Of a stretch of DNA of 60,061 nt, positions 36,401 through 50,100 are shown in pieces. The DNA lies in NCBI GenBank assembly GCA_004352715.1, contig SCFE01000061.1, positions 597,499 through 657,559 on the forward strand, given 5' to 3'. The translations under genes were made by a program, and so were the position numbers. A model generated the notes under the pieces. It did not search any database. It had not been told where the DNA came from and worked only from the letters and a program-made list of their open reading frames with translations. Each line of letters starts with the position of its first letter. Positions within the stretch are counted from its first letter, which is position 1. Source of the DNA: Hofstenia miamia. Its lineage: Eukaryota > Xenacoelomorpha > Acoela.

Positions 36401-38239
36401 TATTGAATGATGTCATCATTTTGAAAACTTTCTAATTTCTTCGGAAGAGATATGACTATAATTGGAATTTCAAAATGATTTGCGGAAATCATTAGCACAG
36501 AAATGCAGAGAAATCAAACTCTTCTCAAATATTACATTAAAATGTCTAACATTGTAAACATCATTCTATAACATATGGAATACACCTCACAAAGACATCT
36601 ACGACAACTTTTGTAGTATATCTGCAATTCGAATTACATTTATAAAAATATTCCAGTTTGATGGTTATCAAAATCTTGCGCAATTGATGAGAAATGTAAT
36701 TTGAATATTCAAAGGAAGTCTTATTGCACTGTCAAATTTAGCAAAATGTGTTTTTCGTAATTGATATCTATAGTGGTTGTTTTAGATACGATCATATTTA
36801 TATGGAAGCTGAATACTTGATTGGTTTTATCTTTTCTGTTGATCATCTTCAATTGAAATGCTTTCATGGCCTCTACAATTATGATTCAGTTGATAATGAT
36901 ATTCTAAACAGCGTAGATAACTCAATTACAAGTAATACTAAATTATTGAAGACAGTGCAACCATGTATTGTTAATAGGATCAAATAAAATATCAATATTT
37001 TTCATATCTGTGACAAATACAAAGAAATTACCACTAGACTCTGATTTCAATATATGCAATTCTTAAAATTTTGTTTTTAATGTGTTTGTGAAATTCTCTT
37101 TGTAGCAATTAAGAGAAATTGAATTAGAATATTAGAAAGCATCTATAAACTGTTTCCGTACACTTGAATATTCAATTCTTTCAGCTTACAGTTAAAGGCG
37201 TTAAAGAATATAATGAATTTGTGTTTAAGTGAATTAAATAACAATTTTCACTTTCGACTTTTTTGTACTTGGATAACTTCAAAAAAGCTGAAATTTCTTT
37301 AGCTGTTAACTCTGAGCACTGCTTTGCAATAATAATGCAATTACTAGAAAGAAATCTTGAGGTGTTAAAAATTTTACGAGGCCGTTTTCCCCTATTTCAA
37401 ATATCGAGCATGACTTTAGTTATAATGGAAAAATGTTGGTACATGTTAACCAAGAAAATGTTCAATTTGATTACATATGCTTTTGAAATATTAACCTTGA
37501 TTAGCAGCCCCATCGATTGCTTCAAAAATTCTGCATTTTTTAAATCTGCTCCATATAGTACTGCAATTTAACTTGGATTTTTTTTTAAAAGTCTTGTTAG
37601 AAATTATAAAATCAATAGATTAAATTCAGAAGTCAGTTACTAGGATTCAACTCAGAAAATAAAATATTAGTAAATTTGAATTTCACTACATCTTAAAAAT
37701 TATTGAAAGCAAGATAAGAAGTTTATTATAAAGTATAGACCAATGTATATAAGTTTACTTCACAATATTTGAGTAGCCCTCGATTACCCACAAAAAACGA
37801 ACATGTTCGATCTTCCCGTTTAATATGCTTGATCATATATATATTATTGAATTTGATTGCATTTACTTCAGTATTTCAAATACGAAAGTACAAATCTTCT
37901 GTTCGTATAACATAATTTGGAAACAAGCATATTCAACATGTTATATCAAGCATTTTGATGTATTTAGAAATAAAATCTTCTTATAGAATACAAATATGTT
38001 CTCCAGTCTGTGAATTTCGGTTGCTGCTCTTGTTTCGGCTAATCTTCGTAGAATTGGAATATTTGCTATCTCGTCTGCAGCATGTAAACTTGTAAGTAAT
38101 TTATTTCCCGTTAGTATAAACAGGCTATATAAACAATCAATAAATCAATCATTGTTTCTTTTATGATAACTTTGTATGATTATAAAAGTTATCTATTTTG
38201 CAATTAGCTGTACTTAAAGTCTATTCGAATTTGAGCAAC
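33421..38239. other. Presumed upstream intron of the GPCR gene
   Basis: The TM1 exon should lie to the right of 33420 on the minus strand. I did not find it. Exon-like segments without recognised similarity are at 36168-36312 (minus), 36769-36987 (plus) and 38007-38091 (either strand). The rest is AT-rich and featureless. Confidence 0.35.
38007..38091. other. Exon-like block open on both strands
   Basis: On plus, CTCCAG|TCTGTG and AACTT|GTAAGT are an acceptor and a consensus donor around a stop-free frame (CEFRLLLLFRLIFVELEY…). On minus, CTTACAAG|TTTACATG starts LHAADEIANIPILRRLAETR…, which is the more protein-like reading, and an internal CTGCAG acceptor is also possible. No family is recognised on either strand. 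Possibly a real exon of an unknown gene. Confidence 0.2.
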
Positions 38240-38264
38240 TATATATATATATATATATATATAT
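38240..38264. repeat. (AT)n microsatellite
   Basis: Pure AT tract. A second one lies at 38727-38751. Confidence 0.9.
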
Positions 38265-40639
38265 TGAATTGCTTTGGTACTAAAAATTATACGGAAACAC
38301 ACCAGCTTGTGCCAGGGTTCATTTTTGCAGTTTTTTATATAAATCTTGACAAAAATATTTATCCTTTATATATATTTTTTTGGCAAAAAGATGCATTTTT
38401 GTTATATTTGTTGGTGAAAAGGTCCATCTATTGATTTACAACTCGGAAATCTTGAATTCAAATAGTTTGAATGCTAAAGAGTCATTAGTTTAGGCAAAAT
38501 TCAAAACTAATTCAATATTAAATAATGATTTTGTTACAATATATACATCAATATGGCAAAACTGAAATTAGTTTACTATTTAAAATCTCAGCAAGTTTTT
38601 GAAATGGAAAAATATATTTGGCTTAATGTTTTCAAATATTTGAAAAATATAATATATTATATTCCACTGAGTGAGTTCAATTGTATATTTAAGGAAAATA
38701 TTACTTTAGCAAAAATATATAATAGGATATATATATATATATATATATATACATGCACATGTTTATGCTAAAGTTTCACTATTTTTTTATTTGTGTTAAG
38801 TAGCTCTCAATATTTTTAATAATGTAGCCAAACAGTTACCAAAAATTTGCTAAAATATAGTAATAAATATATTTGCTAAAAAATCCAATATTTTGGCAAA
38901 ACTATCTTGTAATTATTATAGTTTTCAATAATGTATTTATCTTAAATAGCTCTCAACGTGTTTTCAAAATGTTGCCAAAAAAAATTCTAATTAATTTTTG
39001 GAAGGTTTGAGAAAAAATACAAAATTTTGAAACATTTAGTCAAAAAATACAATTTTTCTAGGATGTGCACACAATACCCTGAATTGCAAAACTAAATATT
39101 TAAATTTCGAATCAATATGCTGCCAATAGTAGGCTTTATTCACGTTATAATCTCAGAAATGTTTTAGGTACAGCCCCAAAATTGTCATTAATTGAATAAT
39201 ACAATAAATGTGTTACACAATATATTGTTACTGTTGTGGAACATTGTTTTGCAGAATGCTGTAAATCAACTGTTTTCAAAGATAAGTAAAAATATATATT
39301 TTCTCTCACTGGATTTGCACAAAAATTACCCAAGGCTTTTATATATGCAAGTAATTCAGAGAATACTGCTATTGTATAGATAGCATGAGTGGCTAAATGT
39401 TTTCAATAGTAGTAAAGATTATCGATTTATAAATTTGCTTTGTTTATCAATTTTTGAAAACGGGAAGTCAATACTATTGCTTTAATCACCTTCACCGCTT
39501 TAGCGAATGAAGGATAAAAATTAAGTAGATCTATTCCTGCAGCCGCCATGGCGGTTTCCATAACCTAAATGTACCGCAATAACCTCTTTAGAGAATTGCA
39601 TTTTGCTTAAAGTTAAGAATTAAACGTCTCAATGAACCGGCTAAGATGAACTTAAGTGCGTATTATCAAATCGTTTCACCTTGGAAGTAGTAATTCCACA
39701 AAATTTGAAATATGTGATTTTAAATTTGTACCCTAAAATGCATTTTTAAAAAAAATGTCACACCGTTTACTTACTGTCAGCATTATTTACTAATTGAAGT
39801 GCTATGAGTGAAGCAGAGCTATAAGTGAGATGGCCTTCACAAAACTGATTCAAAGCAATTTGTGGTTGAATTGAGATATTGCCCAATTTATATTTTGGAC
39901 GAAAGCCTAATAAAGAAATTTAGTTAGGCTTGAGTACGGTCACACTTTTCTGAAACACTAGTAGAAACGCCGATGTGAGTCTACATTAGCAGAGATGTTC
40001 TCTATGAGAACATGAGAAGGGTTTGGTGATATATTTGGCCTATATTCCTGAGCCTCCTAATTCTTAAAATTGAGGATACTTTTTAAGGTTTTTTGACACT
40101 TTTTGAGCACTATACACCTTTGTGATATTTATTGTACACAGAATTTCCCACTAGCTTAGCTTATAAATTAATTGTATTCTGTTTTTTATAGTAAATGGCT
40201 TTATAATGCGCTTGTTAATACTCTTTTACTCGCCGTGGTCATTAATTAAGTAATTCAAAGTAAATTCCGTTTTTCTCAGACACATTTCAGGGACAGTCAG
40301 TGCTTTCAATTTCCTCGAAATCGAAAAACTAGTGCAGTAACTGTGAACAGTTATTGACATCCTCTTCTTTTACCTTTATTCAAATTCCTTTAAGCAAATG
40401 TGTAATAAACGCTTATGCTAAATTGTTGAAATATGGATTCATTATCAGTTTTCAACAATGGGTAAATAAACTCTACATGATAATGGGTTTGTAATTCAAA
40501 GGATAACGGGTACTGTAGTTATATTAAAAGGTTCAATAGGGCTATGACGTTTTATTAGGCTAAGTGCACACAATATTAAAAAAAGCCAACCATGGGGACC
40601 AAAACTCTTGCCCACATTAGTTATACCACTGGTTCTAAC
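38265..40639. other. AT-rich non-coding sequence
   Basis: Contains (AT)n 38727-38751, a 12-bp palindrome CCGCCATGGCGG at 39543-39554, an exon-like minus segment at 39775-39906 and a short perfect hairpin ATGTTCTC-TAT-GAGAACAT near 39994. No gene recognised. Confidence 0.4.
39775..39906 (-). other. Exon-like segment, unrecognised
   Basis: On minus, TTTCTTTATTAG|GCTTTCG is a good acceptor and GACA|GTAAGT a consensus donor. The 132-nt segment between is open (FRPKYKLGNISIQPQIALNQ…ending SLIALQLVNNAD), with both introns in phase 1. The tail faintly recalls the IAL-x-x-x-NN helix of ANF-receptor-type ligand-binding domains, but this is too weak to assign. It could be an exon of a gene upstream of the GPCR. 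Confidence 0.2.
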
Positions 40640-40932
40640 CAGGGTGGCAAATGGTTCGACCCGACCCACGGATCGGGTTAAAGAAAAGTTGGGTCGGGTC
40701 ACATTGTTCGGATCGGGTCATGGGTTAAAATTTTGAAACTTGCTGGGTCAGAGAAATGTATTTTTGAAGGATTTCGCTGAAAAATTAATGGAAAAATAAC
40801 CATGAATATTGCTATATAAAACCTACTGTTAAGTTAATGTTAATGATATTGTTTCATGATTGTTTAAAAAATTTGCAAATGTCATGGGTCATGGGCAAAT
40901 TGTCAGCGAGTCGGGTTGGGTTTGCCACTCTG
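40640..40932. mobile_element. hAT-type MITE (293 bp)
   Basis: Left end CAGGGTGGCAAATGG and right end (other strand) CAGAGTGGCAAACCC match at 11 of the first 12 positions. The 8-bp flanks GTTCTAAC (40632-40639) and GTACTAGC (40933-40940) agree at six of eight, the size of a hAT target duplication. Just inside each end are GACCCGACCC / GGGTCGGGT words. There is no coding capacity. It is a non-autonomous element that would need a hAT transposase from elsewhere. The ORFs here are TIR read-through. Confidence 0.65.
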
Positions 40933-41159
40933 GTACTAGCCATTATACCGGGAAAATATTAGAAAGCCCAACTCTAGCAAAATCACAACATTGCTTAGGT
41001 TGTAGAAAAGCGAGAAGCAAGAATCATTTAGAAGGCTGGGTACAACAAATACAAATCAATAGTTTGCACCTCAATTTTATTACAAAACCTAGAAATTTGG
41101 AGAGCAGATCAGTATTTTAGACAATCCAAATGGAATCCAATATACAATAAAATGTTTTA
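40933..41159. other. Short non-coding spacer
   Basis: Nothing recognised apart from the right-hand target-site flank of the MITE at 40933-40940. Confidence 0.5.
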
Positions 41160-41345
41160 TATCCGTCTAATATTGGCATAACACGTTGTATGACATCTCA
41201 ATGTACGTCTTCTAAACGTCTGATAAAATAGAATTTCTAAACGTTGCTAAGTGCCATCTAGTGTCCACCAAATGTCATAAAACGTTTTCTAAACCGTTTC
41301 TAAGCGTTCTAAATACGTCTTCTATACTTGACATAGATGCCATTT
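41160..41345. repeat. Degenerate CGT/CTAAACG-rich repeat patch
   Basis: Within about 185 bp, words of the type CGTCTTCTAAACGT, TTTCTAAACG, AAACGTTTTCTAAACCG, TTTCTAAGCG and ACGTCTTCTA recur every 10-25 bases. The spacing is irregular, so this is not a simple tandem array. It looks like a decayed ACGT-rich repeat family or a transposon terminus built from short direct repeats. Confidence 0.45.
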
Positions 41346-44300
41346 CTAAGCATTTTCATTTTTTTCTTACACCTATTGATTTGATTAAACTTGGTGATAC
41401 GAATGCATTTGTGATGTTTCTCCGAATGAAGGAGGGGCTGGAGTTTGTACATTTCTAAATACTCGACTGATTTTAGTTACTATTTGCGATTATATTTCAT
41501 CGGTGATAGAATTCAATATCACTGTAATTACTGTTTACTGAAAAAAACACATCAAATATATTTGTTCAGTGCTAAGTCATTATTTTAAATTGTGACTGGC
41601 TTAAAGGGCTTCTTCTTATTGAGTTAATAGATTGCGGTTTTTTGCTTAGAGCTTTTATAATTTAACAAATTACAGCTGGCAGCATTGGAACGAATATTTA
41701 AAATACAATGGTTTACTTTATTATTCTATTAATAGCTAATCAACAACGAAGCTAATTGATTTAATTTATTCGTTAGTTGATTGAAAGTGTTATGTATGTG
41801 CATATATATATATAATCATGCAGTCTAATCTACTAGAGCTTAATTTATGAAATGCTTGATAAGACTGCAAAAGTGCAATTATATAGTCTGTAATTTGAAT
41901 GTAGTTTTTTTTAATGTAGCATTTGAAATTTTTTTAACCTCAGATTTCTAAAAAGTTCAGGAAAGTGCAACAACTTAGAATGAATGCTTTTAAGAATTCT
42001 AGATGGCTTATACAAGGTAGTTTGAATGAAAAACGACTTTTTACGACTCTTAAAAAATTATTTTTCATTTACGTTTAATTATTTGTACCTTACTACAATT
42101 CAGTAGGCGTAATGAGAATGTTGTAAATTCAATATTTCTATTGTTACCAACTCAAAATGTTAGCAATATAATTAGGAGGCTTTAGAAAATACTTAAAATG
42201 TTAAATAGTATTGAAATGATCTCAGTCTGCAGACTGTCAAGTCAAAATGAAATTCGATTACAATAATCCTCTTAAAGCACTATTGAAAAAATTTTCTTAT
42301 TATATTAGAAAATTATATTATTCATGACTAATTAACCACAATGTTAAGCTTATCTTCTCTCCTGCCCAAATCATAACTGCTATGGCAATTAAATTAACAG
42401 GTATATTTAAGACTTCCATGCATCGGAGTTATATTCAAATCGTGAAAATTGTCAAGAAAAATTTATCATTTCAATTCCAACTTAGGAATTTGATTCTTTG
42501 AAAATTTGTATGTAATGCAAATGTACATTTTTTTACAAAAATTATAGATACAGATAAAACTAAGAAGGCGTTGTTTTTCATTAATTAATATCCTAGACAC
42601 CTGTTAACAAAATTTCATAGTTGTGTAATAAAACCTTCCAGAATTTAATATAATATTGTTTGATCTTTTATCATTTATCATATAACAATCTTACACAAAT
42701 GTGATAAGCACCTTCACATTGGACAAGATAAAATCAGGAAATATTTCTATATTCCATTTGGTAGATTTGATGAAATATTCTAAGAATTAAAATTTTTGGG
42801 GGATTAGCTCAATTTGATTTCAGAAAATGCCTCTTGAATTATGTCTATGCACAGAATCATTCGCAATTATCAAAAAAAATTATGATAAATATACGTTTAT
42901 GAGTAAGTGGCTAACCAATTTTTTACGAAATGTATGAATTTCGTATGGTCTAGTCCAAACAAATTTTCTGCATCTGGTCATTATCCTAGATGGATTGGTT
43001 ATTTTTAAATGTGGATGTCCGTGCATTTAAGGTTCTGAAATAGTGATTGGGGTACTTCTATTAAAGATGTACATTTGTTTTTCAAAAAAAAATAAATTGA
43101 TGCCTTTTAAAACAAATGTTCTTTTTACATTAACTAATTAAGTAATTAGCTGTTTATAAGTTATATTGTACTTTGAAATTATCTCAAACGTATGTTACAT
43201 ACTTTCTAAATTCCATCGAAAACTGCTGAGAAACGAAACCCTCTTTAGCCTTATGAATAATAAAATCAAATTAGAGATAAAATTTAAGAGCCATTTTCAT
43301 TAAAAAATCATTTATAAAATTTGTTATTTATTTTTTATATACCCACAAAATTTTATTAGGTTTCACAGAAAATTAATGAAAAGCAATTGTTCAATTAACT
43401 TTGTATACTGTTGAGAAAATTTTATGTATGTCAAGCAATTTCTTCAAATTTGCTGTTACATCAATCAATGATGGGTGATGTCATAAATCTATGAACTAAA
43501 TTTGACATGCCGAAAGATTTACTATTTTAGCAAATAAACTATGCACTCCTTCGACGAAAACATTACTATTTAAAAATATCGCCGGAGCAAAATAAAATAT
43601 GATCAAATGTAGTTGGCTAATGTTCATTCCACTCTATATTTAGACATATTAAATACCTGCCCTGCCATAGTTTAAACTGTCTTTACTTCAATTGTAAATG
43701 TAAGCTTATCAATGGATTGGAAAATGCGATTTTACTCTGGAGTGTATACATAACAAGAGTGAATTAATAATCACTATGTAATTATTTACAAACAAACTTC
43801 TGCCTAAATTTAGGCGAAAGTATTTTGCGTATTTTTCCAAACAAAAAATTGCATAAATAAAGGAAGAGCAATGCGACATAGTTCAAAATATCAAAATATT
43901 TAGGCAAACTGTTCTTCTATAAGTAGATTTGTTATACAGATACACCTAAAGTTTATTTGATCAAACTCTGAAATTCAACGCATGCATGCCTTTATTTTCA
44001 ATAGTTTCTTTCTAATCAGCGTAATTTGCACATTTAGTATATTCCAAATTTATCCTAAGTAGTATTGAACGATTTTTTCGAGAAAAAAATTAAAATGCGA
44101 CTCTGCAAATTTATTAATTTGCACACAACTGTAAACTTAGCAAACTTAATTTAATTAATAAAAATACCAACCTTAGCACTCTTTAGTAAATAATACCTAC
44201 TTAATGTTGATTCTATTTAGCTTGATATTAGTGCAACCCTGTGAATTTTGATTAAAGTTGGAATAGACAGTCTATGTTACTGTTAAATTTTGCAGCAAAA

Positions 44301-46937
44301 TTCCACCAATTTAAACTAGTTTTCGACAGCTGCATTAAAAAAGTATAATGCAATTCTTAATTAGATAAAATTGTTAAGTTCATAATTTCTTAAAGTGGAC
44401 ATTTGTCAAAAACTTAAAAGAATTACTACATTTCTACAAATTGAATAGATTTAAACTAAATCATAAATTGACTTAGTATACATGTACATAATAATTCATG
44501 AGCTATAGCTAACATTTGCAAAAATTTCGAAGATAGTTTAAATATTTCATTGACTACGTTGGAACATATATTCTCTCAAAACTTTTTGTATAATCAAATT
44601 AAAACAAAAAAATACTGAGAGTTAACTTATTGTGGGAAATTATTATTAAAAATTTAATAACAATTTCAAGAAATATTTGAGGAAAATTTTTTTTACAATT
44701 TTAAAATTTGAAATTTCATTCTGTCATGTATTGCATTATTTATTAACTGTGCAAATTATTTTGAATTCTTTGACAGAAGTTTTTTATTGCTAATACATTA
44801 TTAATTATAAATAATATATTTTGGAATTTTCGAAATATTTTGGAAAAACGTAAAATTTAATGACATAAAGTTGGAAATTTGAAAACTTATGGAATCATGA
44901 AGCTGACGTTGCAAGTCCATTGTTGCCGCAGTGTTTCTGGGACATTAATTAACAAATCCATGCAACAAATTCGTTTCTAATTCAACTCTTCCGCCGCATC
45001 TCTCAAACACACTAGGTGCCAATATCAACGTAAGCGAAACGTTGCTGCAACTGAAAATACTTACAGGAAATATATTCTGTAATGATTCAAAATCAATAGT
45101 ATGAATATTTCAACGCGAAATTCAAATTCAAATTTTTGCAAAACCATGTTCACACAATATGTAGTGGCGTAGGGAAGAGAAGCATAGTGGAATTCCTCGT
45201 CAGATTTTTAAAATTTATTAAGGGGGATTACTCAGATTTTGGTCATTCAAGTTGATCACCACAGAGAAGTCTTTGCGTACATTTTGCGTATCCATGACCA
45301 GGGGCTAAAATGTTGCTTAGAAATGAATTCGACGATATGTAGCCCTTTATCTTTTCACCTGAATAAAGCGAATGTAATTTAACATATTAAAGGTAGAATT
45401 AAGTCCAGATCAAAGATAATATCTGAGTCAAGACATAGTAATTCCTTGAGCAAATGATGAACTAATTACAAAATATATTATAAAATCTTGTTTATTTTTA
45501 ATACCTAAAGAAACTACAAAATTTAAAATTTTTAAATTCCTTAATATAATTGTCTAGATTTGAGAAAAGTTTAACTATTTAGATAAATGCAAAACTCAGC
45601 CATTCATAACTCAACCAATACAATTTCAGATGTGAAATACTACTTCAGCATGGCTGTTAATAGAATACTTTTCACCCTATAAAAAGTAAAATGTGGCAAG
45701 TAGAGGTCAAGCTTCCGTAAAAAATGCCACATGCCCTGAAGAATATGTAACACAGAAACTAATCTGCCAGTGAATCGGTTTGCAACTAGTGGTAAAATAT
45801 ATTATAAATTTTATGCTTTACTCAATAAAAGAAACATTAACTTCCGCAAACGTCAACGAAAGGTCTGAGAAAACATCACATTGCAAAGTCAGGAATAGAT
45901 TAGAAGAATTCACTCATTTCTGGGAAATTGTTTTTGAAAGCTTTGAGTCTAACACTTGAAAGAGTCCACGTTTGCAGCTACTATCACATGTTGACATTGT
46001 GTTATTTTGAATTCGATTTGAGAAAAGGGGAATAAAATTGATAAATATGAAGAGTTCTTTCTTAATAAAAGAGAGCAAAGCAGCATTTTTTAAACTAATC
46101 TTATAAAATGTTAAATAATTTGGTATTATTTGAAAACGATGTTTTTTAAATTATGACAACAATAAAATTGCTGTTTTAAATACAAATTGAATTTTGACTA
46201 AAGCTATCGGATTTCACCTCCGTTATTACTTAAAAAAATCATTTCAATTGAAAAATTAATTGCGAATAGTAATGTAGGATAATATTACAATATTTTTATG
46301 TGAACTCCCAAAGCAATAGTCCTTGCAATTTTTTTAAGGGCAAGGTATAATCTCTATTATTTAAATTCAATCACTATACCTATTACACGCAAAATGCTTT
46401 CGCAAATTATCTTGATCGTAAATTATGATCAGGGTTAGGTTCTAAGAGTTTTTTCAAATGGAACTTTTTACAAAAGAAGATCTTTTTGTTTGTGGGTGGT
46501 TTGGTGCCTACTGGTGCTCATATATATGTGCTCTGAAAAAATGAAGCAATACAATTCAGAAACATTAAAATATTTTCAATTTTCTATTTAATATGTTTCA
46601 AAATGTGTTGCAAATTCAACGTCAATTAGCTATCGTAGCAACATTTTCAGACAAGGTTGACATTGTTGTTCTAATAACAACAAATGGAAATTTTAATAAA
46701 AAGACAAATTCCCAGTAAATTGCTATAATATGAAAGAAATTTAACGACCAAGTAATTAAGTAAAATAACCATTATTTAAATAATTGCTTTTTGTATATTT
46801 TGAGATAATACATGGTGCAGGATCGATCTAATAACATGCTATTTTTCATGCAACCTGAGCATTTGCATTAACAATCATAATTTATATTGAATATTAATTA
46901 TTGGTTAAAGTAAACTAAATGGGTTAGCTTGAAGTGC

Positions 46938-46939
<2 letters not shown>
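41346..46939. other. AT-rich non-coding sequence
   Basis: No ORF of note and no mobile element with clear ends. A GC-richer patch at about 44895-45060 has a 45-codon open minus frame without similarity. At 45169 the word AGTGGCGTAGGG begins a patch resembling DNA-transposon ends. The rest is featureless to my eye. Confidence 0.4.
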
Positions 46940-46969
<30 letters not shown>

Positions 46970-47117
46970 NNNNNNNNNNNNNNNNNNNNNNNNNNNNNNN
47001 NNNNNNNNNNNNNNNNNNNNNNNNNNNNNNNNNNNNNNNNNNNNNNNNNNNNNNNNNNNNNNNNNNNNNNNNNNNNNNNNNNNNNNNNNNNNNNNNNNNN
47101 NNNNNNNNNNNNNNNNN

Positions 47118-47150
<33 letters not shown>
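46940..47150. repeat. (TA)n with 148-N gap
   Basis: TA tract 46940-46969, N 46970-47117, TA again to about 47150. ORFs across it are Tyr-Ile artefacts. Confidence 0.9.
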
Positions 47151-47152
<2 letters not shown>

Positions 47153-50100
47153 GAATATATTAATTCAATTCTCTTTATATTCAATGAAGTGGAATAACGT
47201 TCAATTTATATTTTTTGAACAATTTTCGCTAAATATACAAAATTTATGTAGTGAATCAGTTTATAGGTAATGGAAATTAATAAAAATATTTTAAAAATAT
47301 TTTTCTTTGATATAGACAAGTTTCTGATTTCAAAATATAATTTTTTACAAATAGTAAAACTAAATTAAGTTTGCAAACATTTAATGAATTTCATCCAGAA
47401 TCTTTGTTAAAGTGCTGAAACTGAGCTTATGTTTTTGACCCAACTATGCTCAGCTTTACTAAATATAAAGAGGCAAAGCATTAAAATGGAAATGGAATAA
47501 ATTGTTCTACTTGTAAAACTGTGTAACTTTTAATTAAGACCACGGCAATTAAATAACTATGCAAACTCAATACACAAATTTCTTGAAATTGAAGTTGTGA
47601 ATATTCTTTTACTCTCCCTAGCACTCCCTAAGTGAATTACAGCAATGCAATGAAATGAGCAACAGTGTGTAGTTACAAGATAATTATATTAAAAAATATT
47701 TTAGTGATCAGGAAAATAAAGGATGTCTAAACGGCAACCAAATTATGTTATAAAAGAACAGAAATATGTTGTAAAAGTGTTTTCAAATTTCTAGGCTGTT
47801 CTGAAGCTAAACCTTCCAACTCAAACGAACTCAATCTCCAGTAGAATTGCTTTTCAAATTTTTACTTACAAGAGTGTAATAGCCATAAATTTCATCTAAA
47901 ATTTAAAATTACCTAGCTTATCAAATGCCATCATATTTGACAACTTCTATAATAGAAATTCAAAGTAAAGCCCGTAAATTGTTATTTGATGCCATTGCAT
48001 GAAATTCTATTATGTAATGTTTTTTTACTCAAATTCAATGATCAAAATTTAAATAATAATTTTACAAGTATCTTCTAATTATATCTAAAAAATTTGATTC
48101 TCATGTTAAAATGGGAGCAGATATTTTGCACAGAATAATTCACGGTTATGAATAATTAAACTCTGTCCCAGTTAATAAGTAAAGTTTTATATCAATAATT
48201 TGGGTTGTATTATAGCGTAAATACCATGGTTTTGGCTCGAATTAGAGTTTAGGATCTTGTGCATATTATAAAAAACTGAAAATCAAAATTGAAATTATAC
48301 TCGTGTTTGTATCATACTACCTCATTTTCCTAAAAAACCAGTTTACCTATTAACTGGGAAAGAGTTTGACAATTAAATACTAAAGGTGCCATTCTTGTAG
48401 CAAGAAGTAAAATTGGTGATTCCGTTAGGGATACGTTCAATAACATTGCCCAATGATTTGGTTGGACCGGACTTGGGTATACGTTTTAAATTGATATTTT
48501 AAAACACCTACATAAGAAGAAAGCAAAACAAATTTTAAATTTTAAATTTTGCAAATTTTAAAAAACATTCTATTTAATTTATTTATCTTGGCTGAAGTCA
48601 AAATTTGTAACATTCTAATTTTGTCTGCTGCAAGTAGAGAGCGTTTTAGGAAATTATTTGAAGCAAAATATAAGTACAATTCTTTCAAGTTTGACGGTTT
48701 GCGAGTAAGCAGCCTAAGCTAATTTCTTCTATTCATAAGTTGCTTATATTTTTACTAAGTATTTTTAATTAAGTTAGAAATCAGTGGGATTGAAGGGAAA
48801 TTCCTCAAAAGAATAGACCAAAGTGTATTTCAAATTAGGGATTTAAGTTTGAAATAATTAATTTAAATGAGGATGACATGATAGATTTAATAAAAATTCC
48901 AATAATGTTCTAATTAAATTTGACATTTTCTAATTACAACTTGTGTTACGAAGTTCTATGTATTCATTGATTTATTCTATCAATAATTCTGAACATGCTC
49001 TTTATGTACATATATTAAAGAATTACTGTTTTGCCATAATTAAGTGTTCACTATTACTTCCCACTACATATTTAAAAGAATGGAAGGGGACGAACAATGA
49101 CTGTACAATTTAGTATATCTACAATGCCTTAATTCCATACTAAAGTATTAAATATGCTAATAGAACAAATTTTCTTTGCTTTGTTTTTTCTGAATAGAAT
49201 TATCGAAGTTTCACATAGAACACCAAAATTGCAGCTTGGTAAATTTATTCAAATGCAGACTATAAATTATTGATAAATAATGAATTTAATGCAACGCAGT
49301 TCCCTATTAATTCAACGGTGATAACTTAGTGCATGCTTCCAATATACTGATGGGCAAGGGTTTGCTACATGTGATGGGAAAAGGGTAAATCCACATGCTC
49401 ACAGTTGATTGCTTAATATAAATTTAATTGGATATGCGTAGTGAATAGGCAATCGATATATTGAGAATAATATTTTAGCTCCGAAGTACACGGAATCTCC
49501 ACTTTATTCTGTAGAAAACTGAAATATTTTGTATTTGTGATGTCTCTTCTAAAGAATCTCAAAAGGATATATTTTAACATTTTGTCTGAACTAGTAATAT
49601 TACATGGAATAGTAAGCGCGTTCGGTATGATAAATATTGGCCAATTACTGGAACTAAAAATATAATACAAGATGGCACTATTGAGAGACTGGTACGAACT
49701 TTTCAATTTCAATCGGGGCCAGCATTAAATTTATTCTATATTTAAATTTATATTTTCTCTTATAAACAAAAAAATGTAAGTATCTTCATTCATTACTTAA
49801 CTTGTTTATAATAATGTGTAATATTAGTACTAAGTTTCATACGACTGGACTAGAACCGGGCCTGAAAAAAATATAGGCGATATGTGGTCAGCATGTGACG
49901 GAACCAAAATGTGTTTTCTCTATAGTGAATGTTAGTGTGTTTGCAGCAGGTGCTGTTGGATCAGAGATGGAAATGGAAAAAAATTTAAGCAGAAACCGGA
50001 GCAGGACAATTGTAAATTATAGCCCTGCCCGGACCGGGTAAAATTAAGTAAGTCTCAATTTTGCCAGCTTTAGTCGTATTTTCTCCAATTTTTCAGTTTG

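Noticed and set aside
39543-39554. Palindrome CCGCCATGGCGG with a perfect Kozak context
   Set aside because: The ATG is followed by a stop after six codons and no splice donor fits. It resembles a factor-binding palindrome at most.
40496-41120. ORFs of 68 and 86 codons around the MITE
   Set aside because: They read through the terminal repeats of the hAT MITE and have no similarity.
49600-49712. TM1-like minus segment (SCIIFLVPVIGQYLSYRTR) that could precede the GPCR TM2 exon
   Set aside because: Gln stands in place of Asn1.50, charged residues come too soon after it, and the distance to Asp2.50 is four residues short with the better donor. Probably coincidence.
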